From contig KQ965732.1 of NCBI GenBank assembly GCA_001574975.1, forward strand, positions 1,424,046-1,488,045: DNA of 64,000 nt, in the 5' to 3' direction. A program made the position numbers and the translations under genes. Below the pieces are notes generated by a model, which had not been told where the DNA came from, searched no databases, and saw nothing but the letters and a program-made list of their open reading frames with translations. Origin of the DNA: Gonapodya prolifera JEL478. Lineage: Eukaryota > Monoblepharomycota > Monoblepharidomycetes > Monoblepharidales > Gonapodyaceae. Shown piece after piece: positions 36,346 through 46,731 of the stretch (positions are counted from its first letter, which is position 1; every line of letters starts with the position of its first letter).

Positions 36346-37372
36346 AACTTTTCTTTTCTTTACCACTCAGTTCGCTAAACATTTGGTCAAACAAATCTTG
36401 AATCCCCTGTCCCGACGACGCCGACGTCTCGAAAAACCTGAGCGGGAGCGTTTATACAACGTGACTTTTGTAGCAAGCGAAATATGTAGCGAAGCTAACA
36501 CCTACCGTTTCCCTATTTTCGCACAGTACGACGCAATTTCCGTCGTCGGCACCGTTCGCTGCGCGCTGTCAATCTGTAAGTAATCATTGAGAGAGCAAGG
36601 TATCTGATCAACCTCACGATACAGGTGATGTACTTGATTTACGCCACCTTGTTTCCCACAACAATCAGCACGGCGTCTGTGCCGCTCAGGTTCTTCAGCT
36701 CTTGCAGCCACCTGTCCAGGGACTCGAAGCTTTTCCTTTGTGAGACATCAAATACCAGAAGAACCTGGTGGGGGTTTGGATACAGGTCAAGTGAAATTGC
36801 GTAGACAATGAGGGAGGAGGGAGGAGATGGCCCGATTGAAATTGCGTAGACAATAACTGACATACAAACGTTCACGACGACTCACCCCTTGCGTGTCCTT
36901 GTAGAACTCGCTGCGTATCTCAAAGTAGGCCGGGTCGCCCGCACTGTCCCAAAACGAGACCTTCACTAAGAGCCGTCAAATGTAGTTCCCTCGTCACAGT
37001 CCTTGCTGCGAAACGCTCAACCGACATTCTTGACCGTCCACTATGACCGGCTTCACACCGTAGTCAATCCCGATGGTCGAAATATATTCCTGTACAAACT
37101 GGTTGGAACAGCATGTGATATCAAACCAGATCAGAACCTAATTGGTCTCCCTCTTTTTGGTGACTGAACGTACCCGCCCCTCGCAAAATCGCTTGATGAT
37201 ACAGCTCTTGCCCACGGCAGGGTCGCCCACACTGAAAGATCTCTGTCAACAAGTGTTCCCCACGTGTCAAGGCCGCAGAGGTAACTCACGATAGAACTTT
37301 CACGCGTTTTACGGGATTAGATGTAGGCGGGGCTCGAGGCAGACGACCGCGCTCTCGCTGAATCGCCTTCAT
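36346..37372 (-). CDS. RBJ/DNAJC27-like small GTPase without J domain
   Basis: Start ATG 37372-37370 (MKAIQRERGRLPRAP), stop TGA 36348-36346, five or more short introns. Exons read VKVLSVGDPAVGKSCIIKRF (P-loop GDPAVGKS), EYISTIGIDYGVKPVIVDGQ, KVSFWDSAGDPAYFEIRSEF, YKDTQGVLLVFDVSQRKSFE, LIVVGNK, and FFETSASSGQGIQDLFDQMF. TIGIDYGVK, YEVR/FEIR-N/SEFYKDTQG and the ETSA motif match human RBJ (DNAJC27) closely. The switch II glutamine of Ras/Rab is Asp-Pro here (WDSAGDP), as the position is non-Gln in RBJ too. The animal protein continues into a J domain; here the frame stops about 15 residues after the GTPase (SELSGKEKKS). No prenylation Cys is present. RBJ-type GTPases are linked to flagellated lineages. 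Confidence 0.82.
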
Positions 37373-37438
37373 CGGTTGATGAATGACTGTGGACAACGGC
37401 ACAACATCACGCTGTTCCACGAGGAACCCCGCCCGAAA
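37373..37438. promoter_or_regulatory. 66-base bidirectional promoter, RBJ-like GTPase / CYFIP
   Basis: The two start codons point away from each other with 66 bases between them. An in-frame upstream ATG for CYFIP at 37379 would shorten the gap to 6 bases, which is why the start at 37439 is preferred. Confidence 0.5.
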
Positions 37439-40400
37439 ATGACCCTCGTCGCCGCCCAACCCTACTTGGCTGCCCTGCGCGGCTTCTCCTTCGAGCATCT
37501 GGACGTGCGCGAGTCCCTGTGCTCGAACCCTCCCGTGGTCGTCGCACCTCCGTTCGGCGACACGGGATGCGCCGACTTCCGCGCGTACGACTGGGACCCC
37601 GATCCCTTCTTTCGCGTGCAGGCTCTCTCCCTGGCGAAAATCGTGAGGTCGAGGGTTGAGTTTAGGGGGAACATTTGCGGAACTCAATGAAAACCGACCA
37701 TTGTCCCGTTTGTTGTCGCACCAGGCGGAAGTGGTTGACAAGGGCGAGAGATTGCTCGCGCGGCTGTACGCCACACGTGGATGCTACCGGTCACTGCCTC
37801 AGGTGCGCTTGGAGCACTCCTCCAAAACATTGAGCTTCTATTCACGCCCCTGGTTTCCATGGCTCCAACCGGCAAGGTTCAATCAAATGACGACCCGAAG
37901 CGCGCCGAGCTGTACTCGCGCACGTTCCAAATACTGAAGCCCGAAATCGAGAAAGCCAAGGATCTGATGCACTTTCTGACCTCGTCGATTGCAACGTTCA
38001 AGGAGACCATCGCTACACTGAGCGGTCACTACAAAGATCACTGGGGGAGCAGTGAACTGTTTGCGCAGCTGGCGAAGCTGTTTAACCTGTTTGTGACACT
38101 GGATTATGTGAAGAACATGAAGGGCAGTCTCAACAACGACTTGTCGTTCTACAAGAGGTGAAGTAACCCAAAGTTCCCATTCCCACTTCGCCAACCAAAA
38201 CTTTGGCTTTTTCTTCGCTCTCTTCCCGCCTCCAACACCAAATTCCTATATCCGCTTCTTTCGTTGTGTTGCGCCCTTGACCCCATCGGACCCTCCCCGT
38301 TTTCTTCCCGTGATCCATTATCTTGTTTTGAAGAGCATTGGCAAACATGGGCAGCAGAACGAGTGCCTCCGACGAGGAAACCGCCGAGTTGCATCAACTG
38401 TACCTTTTCCTCGGCAACCACGATCAGTTCATAACACTGCTTCGCAAAGAAGCATCGCAGATGGCAGGACATGAAGACATTATCCTCGACATGTGCACAT
38501 GGTGCGCTGAGAGTCTCGAGACCAACGTCATTATTGTTCCGGAAGAACGTTGGGGATTGTTAAAAGTGAGCGAACGATAAATTCCATGCAACATATCACA
38601 TAACACGAGCACGGGGCAGGCCTTGGCGCTGGGCCTGCTTTTACTGGACACGCTCGGAGATGAGAAGGATTCATATCTCGTAAAGCGGAAGGTCAAGCTG
38701 GACAAGTTTGGCAAGATTTTACGAGTGCGTTTTGGCTTCCATCGCGCGCTTCAGAGCACGCACTGCCACAACATTAAAGTACTACTGCAAGTAGGCAACT
38801 TTAGTGGTTCCTCTTTTTGGAGACGTTCCAATCCGTCTTGGAACCGTCTACATGAGGGGGACATACTTGGCGAAGCGGGGATGGGATCTCGAGTCCGAAG
38901 ACCCGAATCGAAACCAACTTTTGCCTCAATTGATTCCCGCGAAGAGACCCCTGTTCTCGCACTTTATCGCGGACTGGGTCGCCGCAAGGAACACTGTGAG
39001 TTTTCCGAAAACCCACTTGAAATTGCCTTGAAGTTGGTTGATCTCAATGGCTGCCAAGATTGGTGCGGAATGGAGTAATCCAATAAACCTGTCGGAGAGG
39101 AATGCAAGTGACCTCTATCATCTCCTGCATCGTGGCCTTCTTCTTCTGTCATCGCTCACCAGCCAAGTCCTTGAATGCTGTGCTTGGAAATTTGTTCATC
39201 CAGCCAAGCGGGGCGGCGAAATTCCCGAGAGTGCTTTGGATTACGACTTGGTCTGTCACCGGAACTTTTTCTTTTCCTTGCTTAAGTGTCATGTAACCGT
39301 AAACCCAATCAAGGCTCTGGCATACAATTTTTCTCCTCGAGAAAAGGACAGTCTACTTGAAGTGAGTGCAGTGCTGTATGTGGTGCTCGTTCCCGCAATC
39401 TTAGATATGTCCTTGCTCACAGTATTTAGATATGATTGAACGTCTGACAACGTTAATGACCTCATCTGTGGATGTTTTGTCGAAAGCGGTGCAGATTCAC
39501 ATAGGCCACGAAGTACAAGTATTCTGCAAGACTGTGCTTCAAGACATTGCTGCGCTTGCCGCCAAAAAGAAAAAGGGATCAACAGTGCAAGTGTCCTCTC
39601 ATCAGTCTGTCTTTCAACTGTTAGAGTGACCCCTACATCAGTGTGTTGCAGCACGTTCAATCGGTTCTCTCTGATGCGACAGGTGTGGAGACAGGGCGAC
39701 ATTGTACACTGTCTCCAACACAGGTTTGTGCAAAATTTTGCACATAAATGTAACCGCCGTTAATGTAGACCCCCGTCCTTGTATGGGTTATTTGGCAACT
39801 CCCTGCAGCTGCAAGCGATCCAAGCTCTCCTCGATCACTGTACCAATGAAAGGGCGGCATCAATGCGAGGCGGCTTTTTGAAAGAAAAAGATTTCAAAGA
39901 AGAGGATGCAAAGGCGATACAAGGGTTTTTGAGGAGTGCTTTTGGTTGGCTACAGTTGGTCGATATTCGAAAAGTAATCATGCGGTCCAGTGATGTCTCG
40001 GGATTATGGTACAAGGAATTTTGGTTAGAATTGAGCAGAGAGATACAGGTTTGTTCGTGTATCGTTTTTGGTATATTCGGACATCCGTTCCAGACCTGGC
40101 TCCTCCTAGTTTCCAATAGAATCATCTCTTCCATGGGTGCTTCTCACTCACACTATGGATTCAAATAATCCAGAACACATCTCCCGAGTAGCGGCACCTT
40201 TGAAAATCTACAATGATGCTGGATCCAGAACACTCTACGACATGGGCTCCAGAAACTTATACGATGAACTCGTTGCTGAGGTAATGCTCCCCGTTGACCC
40301 CGTTTGCCAAAGCATCTAATGCTGGTATTCGAAGGTAAATCTGCTCGTGGACCAATTTATTTTCAAACTGAGTGAGAAGCTTTACTCGCACTGCAAAGTA

Positions 40401-42183
40401 CATGCATCGATGTAAGTGAATGAGCCATTGTTGATGGGTGATTTCATTTGACTTGTTCCTGTGCCTTCAAAGTGCTGCCTTATCGACAGACCACCACACA
40501 CTCTCTGAGGTTGTTTTTGAGGACGTGTTCCCACTTAGCAAATATGATGAACTTCTCAGTCGATTGAGAGCTTTGCAATTGTTAGGGCGAAGTAGCAACA
40601 TTTCAGCTGCAATTGGACAGTGCTGCAACAATTTTTTAAAGAAAAACGTCGATCTCTTAATCCAACGTTTTGAGGCGAGCGATCTCTCGTACCTTCATGT
40701 GAGACCTCTGCTTTGATCTTAACTTAATTTTGGCGTTGTTATCCAAAGTTTGTCCCATCTCATAGGATTTCAAAACACTTATTGCGATAACCTACAGAAC
40801 ACATACCTTATTATCGCGTCTATTAGAGCTTGATCCATGGGAGGATATTTTACGTGAATGTGACGAATGCATTTATGTCGGTGCAGCTAGCGGAAGGATC
40901 TTAGCTCACACAGTGTTTGAGCTTTTAAACGATCTTTCCACTTGCTGGGGATGGAATGGATCTCTTCATTGGTACGTGGGCTTGTTTTCTATCTGATACA
41001 CAGTAACCCGTGATTCTTTTCCAGCTTTTCACGTACTCCTTTGATTGATGTACCTGAAGTTCTAGCAAGATCGCAATTTCCGAAATGCGGACAGCATCAC
41101 TTGTACGGAAACAAAACGCTGCAATCTCTACACGAATCCAGCAATCAGTGTCAGAAAGACACATTCGGGTTTCAACACTTTGAAAGCTTAATTTGCGTAC
41201 TCGGTGAATGGGGGACTGCTGTTGTAATAGGCGAAGCAGAGAGGAAGCTCACTGAGTTGGTACGTTGCATTCCAGAGTATTGTATCTCATTCGATGACAT
41301 GCAAAATCACTCGCACCCCAAAGGTGAAAGGCTCGATAGCACAATACATAAAAGTCATTCGGAAAGGTGTACCGGAGCAAATCCGCTTACCTCTTTTTGA
41401 GTATGGAGTCTCTGGTAAGACATGCCGACACTACGGAATACCCAGACACTTCAAATCCGAACCTTCTGTATTAAGGGTCAACGCAATTCTTTTCCGCCCA
41501 GTTGAAGCCTCTACTTGGATATACCGAGCTCCAGAGTGGTATATACAATCACTTTCGTCAAGCCGGAAATTTATTGATCTTTGCAACCCACCTACTACGC
41601 GCCACGGAGTTCACGATGCCACATTCCCAGAAGCCTTCTTTAGCGATGCAATCGTTTGATCTCCCTCAAGGAGCAAGTCTGAGGAATGTCCTATTGCGGT
41701 TGCTCGAACAATTCAAATCCTTGTTGAGAGAACAGAGAAATGACTGGGAGGGAATTCGTGGGGAGCCTGGTCATCTACCATTCTGGAAGACTTGGTCTGC
41801 ATTACAGTTTTCACTGTGCTATATGAGCAGGAAGGTTCAATGGGGCACGAGGGAAATGTTTGGAGAAGGATTGGGTTTTATGGGGCAAGTGTTCATTTCA
41901 AGGTCTTTTGGATGACGTGGCTCATATTTTGAACTAAGATATGTGATGGTTGCCGTTCTGGGAGATCGTCATCCACTAGAGGCATTTGGTGAGCTATCTG
42001 TTCCCTTATTCAAAATTCTAGACTAATAAGGCAACCGATGACCCAGATTTCGTATCTCATTGCTTACGAATAAATGAAGCGTCTATGCGGTCAGATGATG
42101 ACAATGGATACGTCTCAGCCAGCGAATACTGGACAGGATTATCAACTGAAACCTTGGACATGATATCCTCGTTCTCTCCATAG
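37439..42183 (+). CDS. CYFIP/Sra1, subunit of the WAVE regulatory complex
   Basis: Start ATG 37439 (MTLVAAQPYLAALRGFSFE), stop TAG 42181-42183. More than 15 exons, collinear with animal CYFIP1/2 over its whole length. Recognisable blocks are LYATRGCYRSLPQ, DPKRAELYSRTFQILKPEIE, LDYVKNMKGSLNNDLSFYKR, LYLFLGNHDQFITLLRKEAS, LFGDVPIRLGTVYMRGTYLA, VNLLVDQFIFKLSEKLYSHC, YDELLSRLRALQLLGRSSNI, GEGLGFMG and HPLEAFDFVSHCLRI. CYFIP pairs with NAP1 and holds WAVE inactive until Rac1 binds; active WAVE then drives Arp2/3 branching. Among fungi, the WAVE complex is kept mainly in chytrid-like lineages that crawl, and is lost in Dikarya. The exon border near 41895-41935 (IMG / YVMVAVLGD) implies a very short intron or a small insertion and is unsure. 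Confidence 0.88.
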
Positions 42184-42511
42184 ACGAAAGCATGGAGAAT
42201 AGATTTTCACTTACTTTCGACTGTTGGACACTGCAAGGAGACGGAATAGGGATAGAGAGTGAAGATGTTTTGATTCATATACTTTGAAATCAATTACAGT
42301 TGCACCCAGAACGTTTCAGACCAAGCGATCAAAATTGAATCGCCCTAAATGAAGGAAGACGAGGAGGAACTAACTCGGAAGGGAAATAATGTCATAGGCG
42401 CCTCTGGGCTTCACTTGGCTTCACTCCGACGCGCTCTTAAAGTCATGCGATTGACGTGCTGTCCATTCCAGATGTATTGAAAGGAAGAAAGTCGAAAGTG
42501 CAATAGTCGAC
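42184..42511. other. Convergent 3' gap, nothing seen
   Basis: This 328-base stretch lies between the stop codons of CYFIP (+) and PEX22 (-). It should hold both 3' ends; I find no further gene in it. Confidence 0.5.
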
Positions 42512-43203
42512 TCAAACTAACGTGGTCAGACCCTGGAGGACAGTCGATACGTGACCAGAAAGTCTATCTAGCAGTGCTGCTGATGTGTCGACATGCACAG
42601 CAGGATTTATGTGCCGCACCACATGAAAACGTCCTTCCTCGCTATTACAGAAGACCAACTGTCGACCATCAAAACCGGCCGTCACGAGATCTGAGTTCAA
42701 AACATATTGTCTAGTGATTGCCTCTTCTTCATCAGAATTAACTTCAGCGATGAGGAAAATGTTGTATTCGTCCGATGACAAGAGCGTAACAAGTTCTGTC
42801 ATGTTTGCCTGCAGAGGTTCAATCTTCCCACCATGGACGTTCCACGTGATCTAAAAACAAAGAATTATCTCCTTCCGTGATAAAACTGGTTCGGTAGTCC
42901 TCTTACACCGTTGACATTAAGAGTTAACTTCGGTTTCCGAACCCCACGAGTCCGAAGCCCACGAGTTCCCCTTTCCCCGATCACCCTGGAATTCGACGAG
43001 CGGGAGGTGTTTGGAGGATCGCTCGATGTCCTCGGCGGGGAACTTGATCGATCGTCCTTGTTCCTTCCGGGGACTTGTCGCGTATACAGCCAGAGAAGTC
43101 CCCCAATTACCGCAGCGACACCGAATACCAAGCCTAAATGTTCCAGCGAGCGTCGGGGAGGCTGAGAAACTGACGTTTTAGAAACATGTCTCCGACTCGC
43201 CAT
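42512..43203 (-). CDS. PEX22-like peroxin
   Basis: Start ATG 43203-43201 (MASRRHVSKTSVSQPPRRS); an in-frame ATG at 43242 is less likely. One intron (about 42906-42850) joins KPKLTLNVNG to ITWNVHGGKIEP. A single N-terminal membrane segment (HLGLVFGVAAVIGGLLWLYT) is followed by a Ser/Arg-rich linker and a compact alpha/beta domain. The domain has LVTLLSSDEYNIFLIAEVNS and LVFCNSEEGRFHVVRHINPA. The order anchor - linker - small Rossmann-like domain, the NITWN start and the FC-x-x-EEG-x-x-H-x-VRH-x-x-P motif are those of PEX22. PEX22 anchors the ubiquitin-conjugating enzyme PEX4 at the peroxisome for PEX5 recycling. About 200 residues fits. Its start lies 46 bases from the stop of VAC14 on the same strand. 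Confidence 0.8.
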
Positions 43204-43249
43204 AGAATCGGCCAGAGGAGTATGTATAAAAAGTATATACATAATAAAA

Positions 43250-46200
43250 TCACAATCTCTTTACTTTCTGCTGGTCATCCCTCTTCTGCGGCTCTGTGTC
43301 CCACGAAGAGCTGAAAATGAACAATTTTCAATCAAAACCTACAGAGAGAATACGAGTTCCTGAAAGATTTTTCCACCCACCGAGGCTCCGGGCTTTCTCG
43401 TGCTTTCCTTGAACATGTCGAAAATGTTGCAGTAGGTCTTGCCACGAAACAAAGGTCTCTGTGTTTGGTCCCGACGGAAGACTTGAGGTACGCTCCGAAA
43501 GGCTTATAGGATTCCTTTTTCACGAGAAATTAGTAGACAATACCATCGCGATCCTTGCCGGACCTACGCACATCATGTCCGAGCGACTCCGAAGAAACTG
43601 TGAGTTTGTAGCACCCGCACCAGACTGCATACGTGATGGCGGATAATCATCCGACGCCACAGTCCTATTATGGGTTGAAAGCATGACCATACTTCCAACA
43701 CTGTTCAGGCGATTACGGAGAGTGGCAAATGCCGATGATTGAGGCAGCAGCATAAGAATACCGTAAAGGCACTTGAAGAGAAAAGGATACTGGTCCGGCT
43801 CGAGTAGTTGCATTCGCAAGTCTAAAATAATGCACAAGTTGTCTCCAATGCACCCAGGAAGGAAATTCGGATGCTCACAAGTAAACACTGGCGATTCTAG
43901 CAGCTGAACAAGTTTGTCCACCTGAATGAGGAGGTTCACAGTAATCTCTAGGTCTGCACTGGACCGTATAACGGCAAATAGAATAAGAACACAGCCATAG
44001 TGTCAAACTGCTCATGTCTCACAATGTTGCAAGTAAGTTTGAGGCATGCTCGTAAGCTTGTGCGAGCAGGCAGAGAGCGAATGTGGCTACCGGATTGTGA
44101 CACCAACTCTTGTACAATGCAACAAACAAAGCCGGGCCATTGTTTCCCGACTTTTGCGTCATGATGCCCTTTGGCGATACGTCCAAGCTCCGAAGCGAAT
44201 CTAGCGATTTAAGGCGCCTTCGTAGGTCCGCAAGCTCTGGCGCTGTTACAAGTATGATATTCAGGTTTTGAACCATGGTAGACGCAAAATCTAGGTCCTG
44301 GTGTACAGTGCTTTGAGCGCTTAGCGGGACGAAAGAGGTATAAGAACGAACTCACCTCATCACGTTCAAGAATCTCAGCCATGCAACGATACATTCTCTC
44401 AGGGTCAAGGCTTAGACACAATTGACGTACAATCAAAGACCCGCGTGTTTCAAGCAGCCTCCGATCTGTCATAAAAAGATTCAAAAGATGTCGAATAAAG
44501 CGAACGAAGTATTCGTCGCTTGGCGCTTGCTCGGCAATTTGGGCCAGAAGCTGAAGATCCCTCTTGACTACTTCCTCGGAAGCATCGCTGAGCATATTAA
44601 GCAGTGTAAGAGGTATTTCAGGAGTAGCGGAAATAACCTTGGGAAAAACGTTTGAAAAAATTCTCAAACTGAAGTCGAGCATTGGGAACTCACACCCTGT
44701 GGTGCTTTTTTATGGAGCATTGCCATCCACTTCACAGCGGCAATACGAGTTTCCTCATGGCTATTTGTGAGTTGAGCCGTGAGAATTTGCATTATAGCAC
44801 GATAGTCGATGGAATCCGTATTGCTTCCATCTTTCTTTTGGCTTTCACCCGCCAAGTCCAAGCTGGACACAAGGTTAAAAAGATTCGTATTTGTTGCTTG
44901 AGCAACGACGCTTATGCTCGAATTTGCATGAGCGAGGCACGGCAAAACAGACCCCACGAGTACAGGGACGAAGGGCACCATCGGCTTTCCAGATAGCGAG
45001 ATGAATTCATTTATCCAGTGCATCGCCGTCTGTTGCATTTGTTCATCTTCATGGCAATGAGTTTTGTCGTCGAGTGTGGCATTGAATCAAACGTACCGGA
45101 ACTGGAAAGATGCGGGCACAGAATTTCGGTCATACGGGGGTACTGTAACATAACACCTTCTCCGGGTTCGTATGCTTTCGACCCAAAAGAGCCATCGCTA
45201 TCTTCATGTTCGCCTTCTGGTTCTTCAACATCCAAGTCAGGATCTGTCTCAACAAAACCTTCTTGCTGTTGAAGAATATCCACAAACTGGCCGTCAGATT
45301 CACGTCTGAGATCCGATCCTGTTCAAGGGACGACGTGTTCTTAAGGAATTATGTGGAATAAACAGTTTGCTTGGCACATACCGGAATTTGACTTTGTCTT
45401 CGACTCAGTGGGTTTTTGTTTACCGAAATCGGTTTCCAAAGCATTTTTCGACGTTTTGTGGGAGTACCCTCTCGTTTGTTTTCCTTTACCGCTCTTCAGG
45501 GTCTTCAGCTTCAGCTTACGCTTATGCAAGTCCTCCACTCTCTTAATTTCCTTAAGAAATTCACCGAGAACATTAAGTGTCAATGTTCGAACATCAGGGT
45601 TCGGATCAGAAAGGTAACTGAACAATCCATCCAGAAACTCCGGCAGATATGCTATAAGCTCCAGATCCGGAATGGAATCTAAAACACCAATCCACAGAAC
45701 TAAAAAGGTTCGAGTGAATGGATTCAAAGTTTGAATTCGTTCCCTTAACAAGGGAATGAATCTCGCAAGTGAAAAGCTGAACGTTCGCGGCATTGCTGGT
45801 GGCACCGCGGTAACATCCAAAGGATCACCAAAACTCGAAACATTCTGGATCACTGCACCAAGATTGCTGTTCAGACTTTCCTGGATGTGTGTTGATCCAA
45901 TCACATATGTCGACTGCTCGGACACAATGTCCTTCAACAACCGGTCAAGCAACTCCGCACCAGACTTTACGGAAAGCTCAGAGTCAGCAGCAAGCTTGCA
46001 ACGTAGAGAAGTAAATCAGATGGCAATGTGCAATTGCGTCTGTCGCAAACACTTACTTTGCTCAAAGCATCGAAAAGGTCGTTGAAATATCGCAAAATGT
46101 CACCCCGAGCAACCTTGGCTATATTGTACATACTCTCGCATGCGTAGTAGCGAACACGACTGTCTTGATCGTTGAAACATGCGAGGACTGGGGGCACAAT

Positions 46201-46657
46201 GTCGTTCAAGTGACCCACCACATCCTGACAATGCTTGGTTAGTATCACACAGGAAAATAACACAGAGTTGTACCCACTTGGCCAAGGGCTATTGCTGCCG
46301 CAGCAAGTCCAATTAGTCCACCGTTTCTCGCATTAGGCTGCTGGAAGTTATATGTAAACTCGTTCACCAATGCCTGAATTATGCTTCGTATTCGTGTATC
46401 ATCCCGGTTCGCTTGAGCTTCTCGCACAAGCCTTCGCAATCAGCTTAGTATTAGTTGAAAAAACACGATCGCGTCGAATAAACTCACTTTTCCACAGCGA
46501 GAGCAGCAGTTTTGCGTTTATCATACCTGGGGTAACACCTGATCGTGAATACTTTCATTCATTTCTTTTCCGGGTGATCGACCAACATTTTATCTTGCAA
46601 TCCACGGGTGATCCCATCGTTGAGGCCGGACGAAGCCGATGCCACGACGGGCTGCAT
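43250..46657 (-). CDS. VAC14: VAC14, scaffold of the PI3P 5-kinase (Fab1/PIKfyve) complex
   Basis: Start ATG 46657-46655 ([20 protein letters not shown]), joined to [23 protein letters not shown] as in animal VAC14. HEAT repeats follow: [103 protein letters not shown], and [17 protein letters not shown]. The conserved C-terminal half has [72 protein letters not shown], and a final [17 protein letters not shown]. Nearly every block of the family is present, so the gene looks intact. The last exon border (about 43370/43311, phase 2) and the stop at 43250-43252 are inferred. The complex makes PI(3,5)P2 on vacuole and endosome membranes. It diverges from the dynein gene with 74 bases between start codons. 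Confidence 0.9.
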
Positions 46658-46731
46658 TGTCGTCGGATTGCCGAATGAAGTGAATGAATTAATGAACAGT
46701 GAGTGACCACAGCAGCCGCCCACTCGACACG
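46658..46731. promoter_or_regulatory. 74-base bidirectional promoter, VAC14 / dynein heavy chain
   Basis: The gap between divergent start codons is AT-rich with repeated attcat/tgaatgaa elements (cattcggcaa, tgaatgaattaatgaacag near 46681). No canonical TATA box is clear. Confidence 0.45.
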
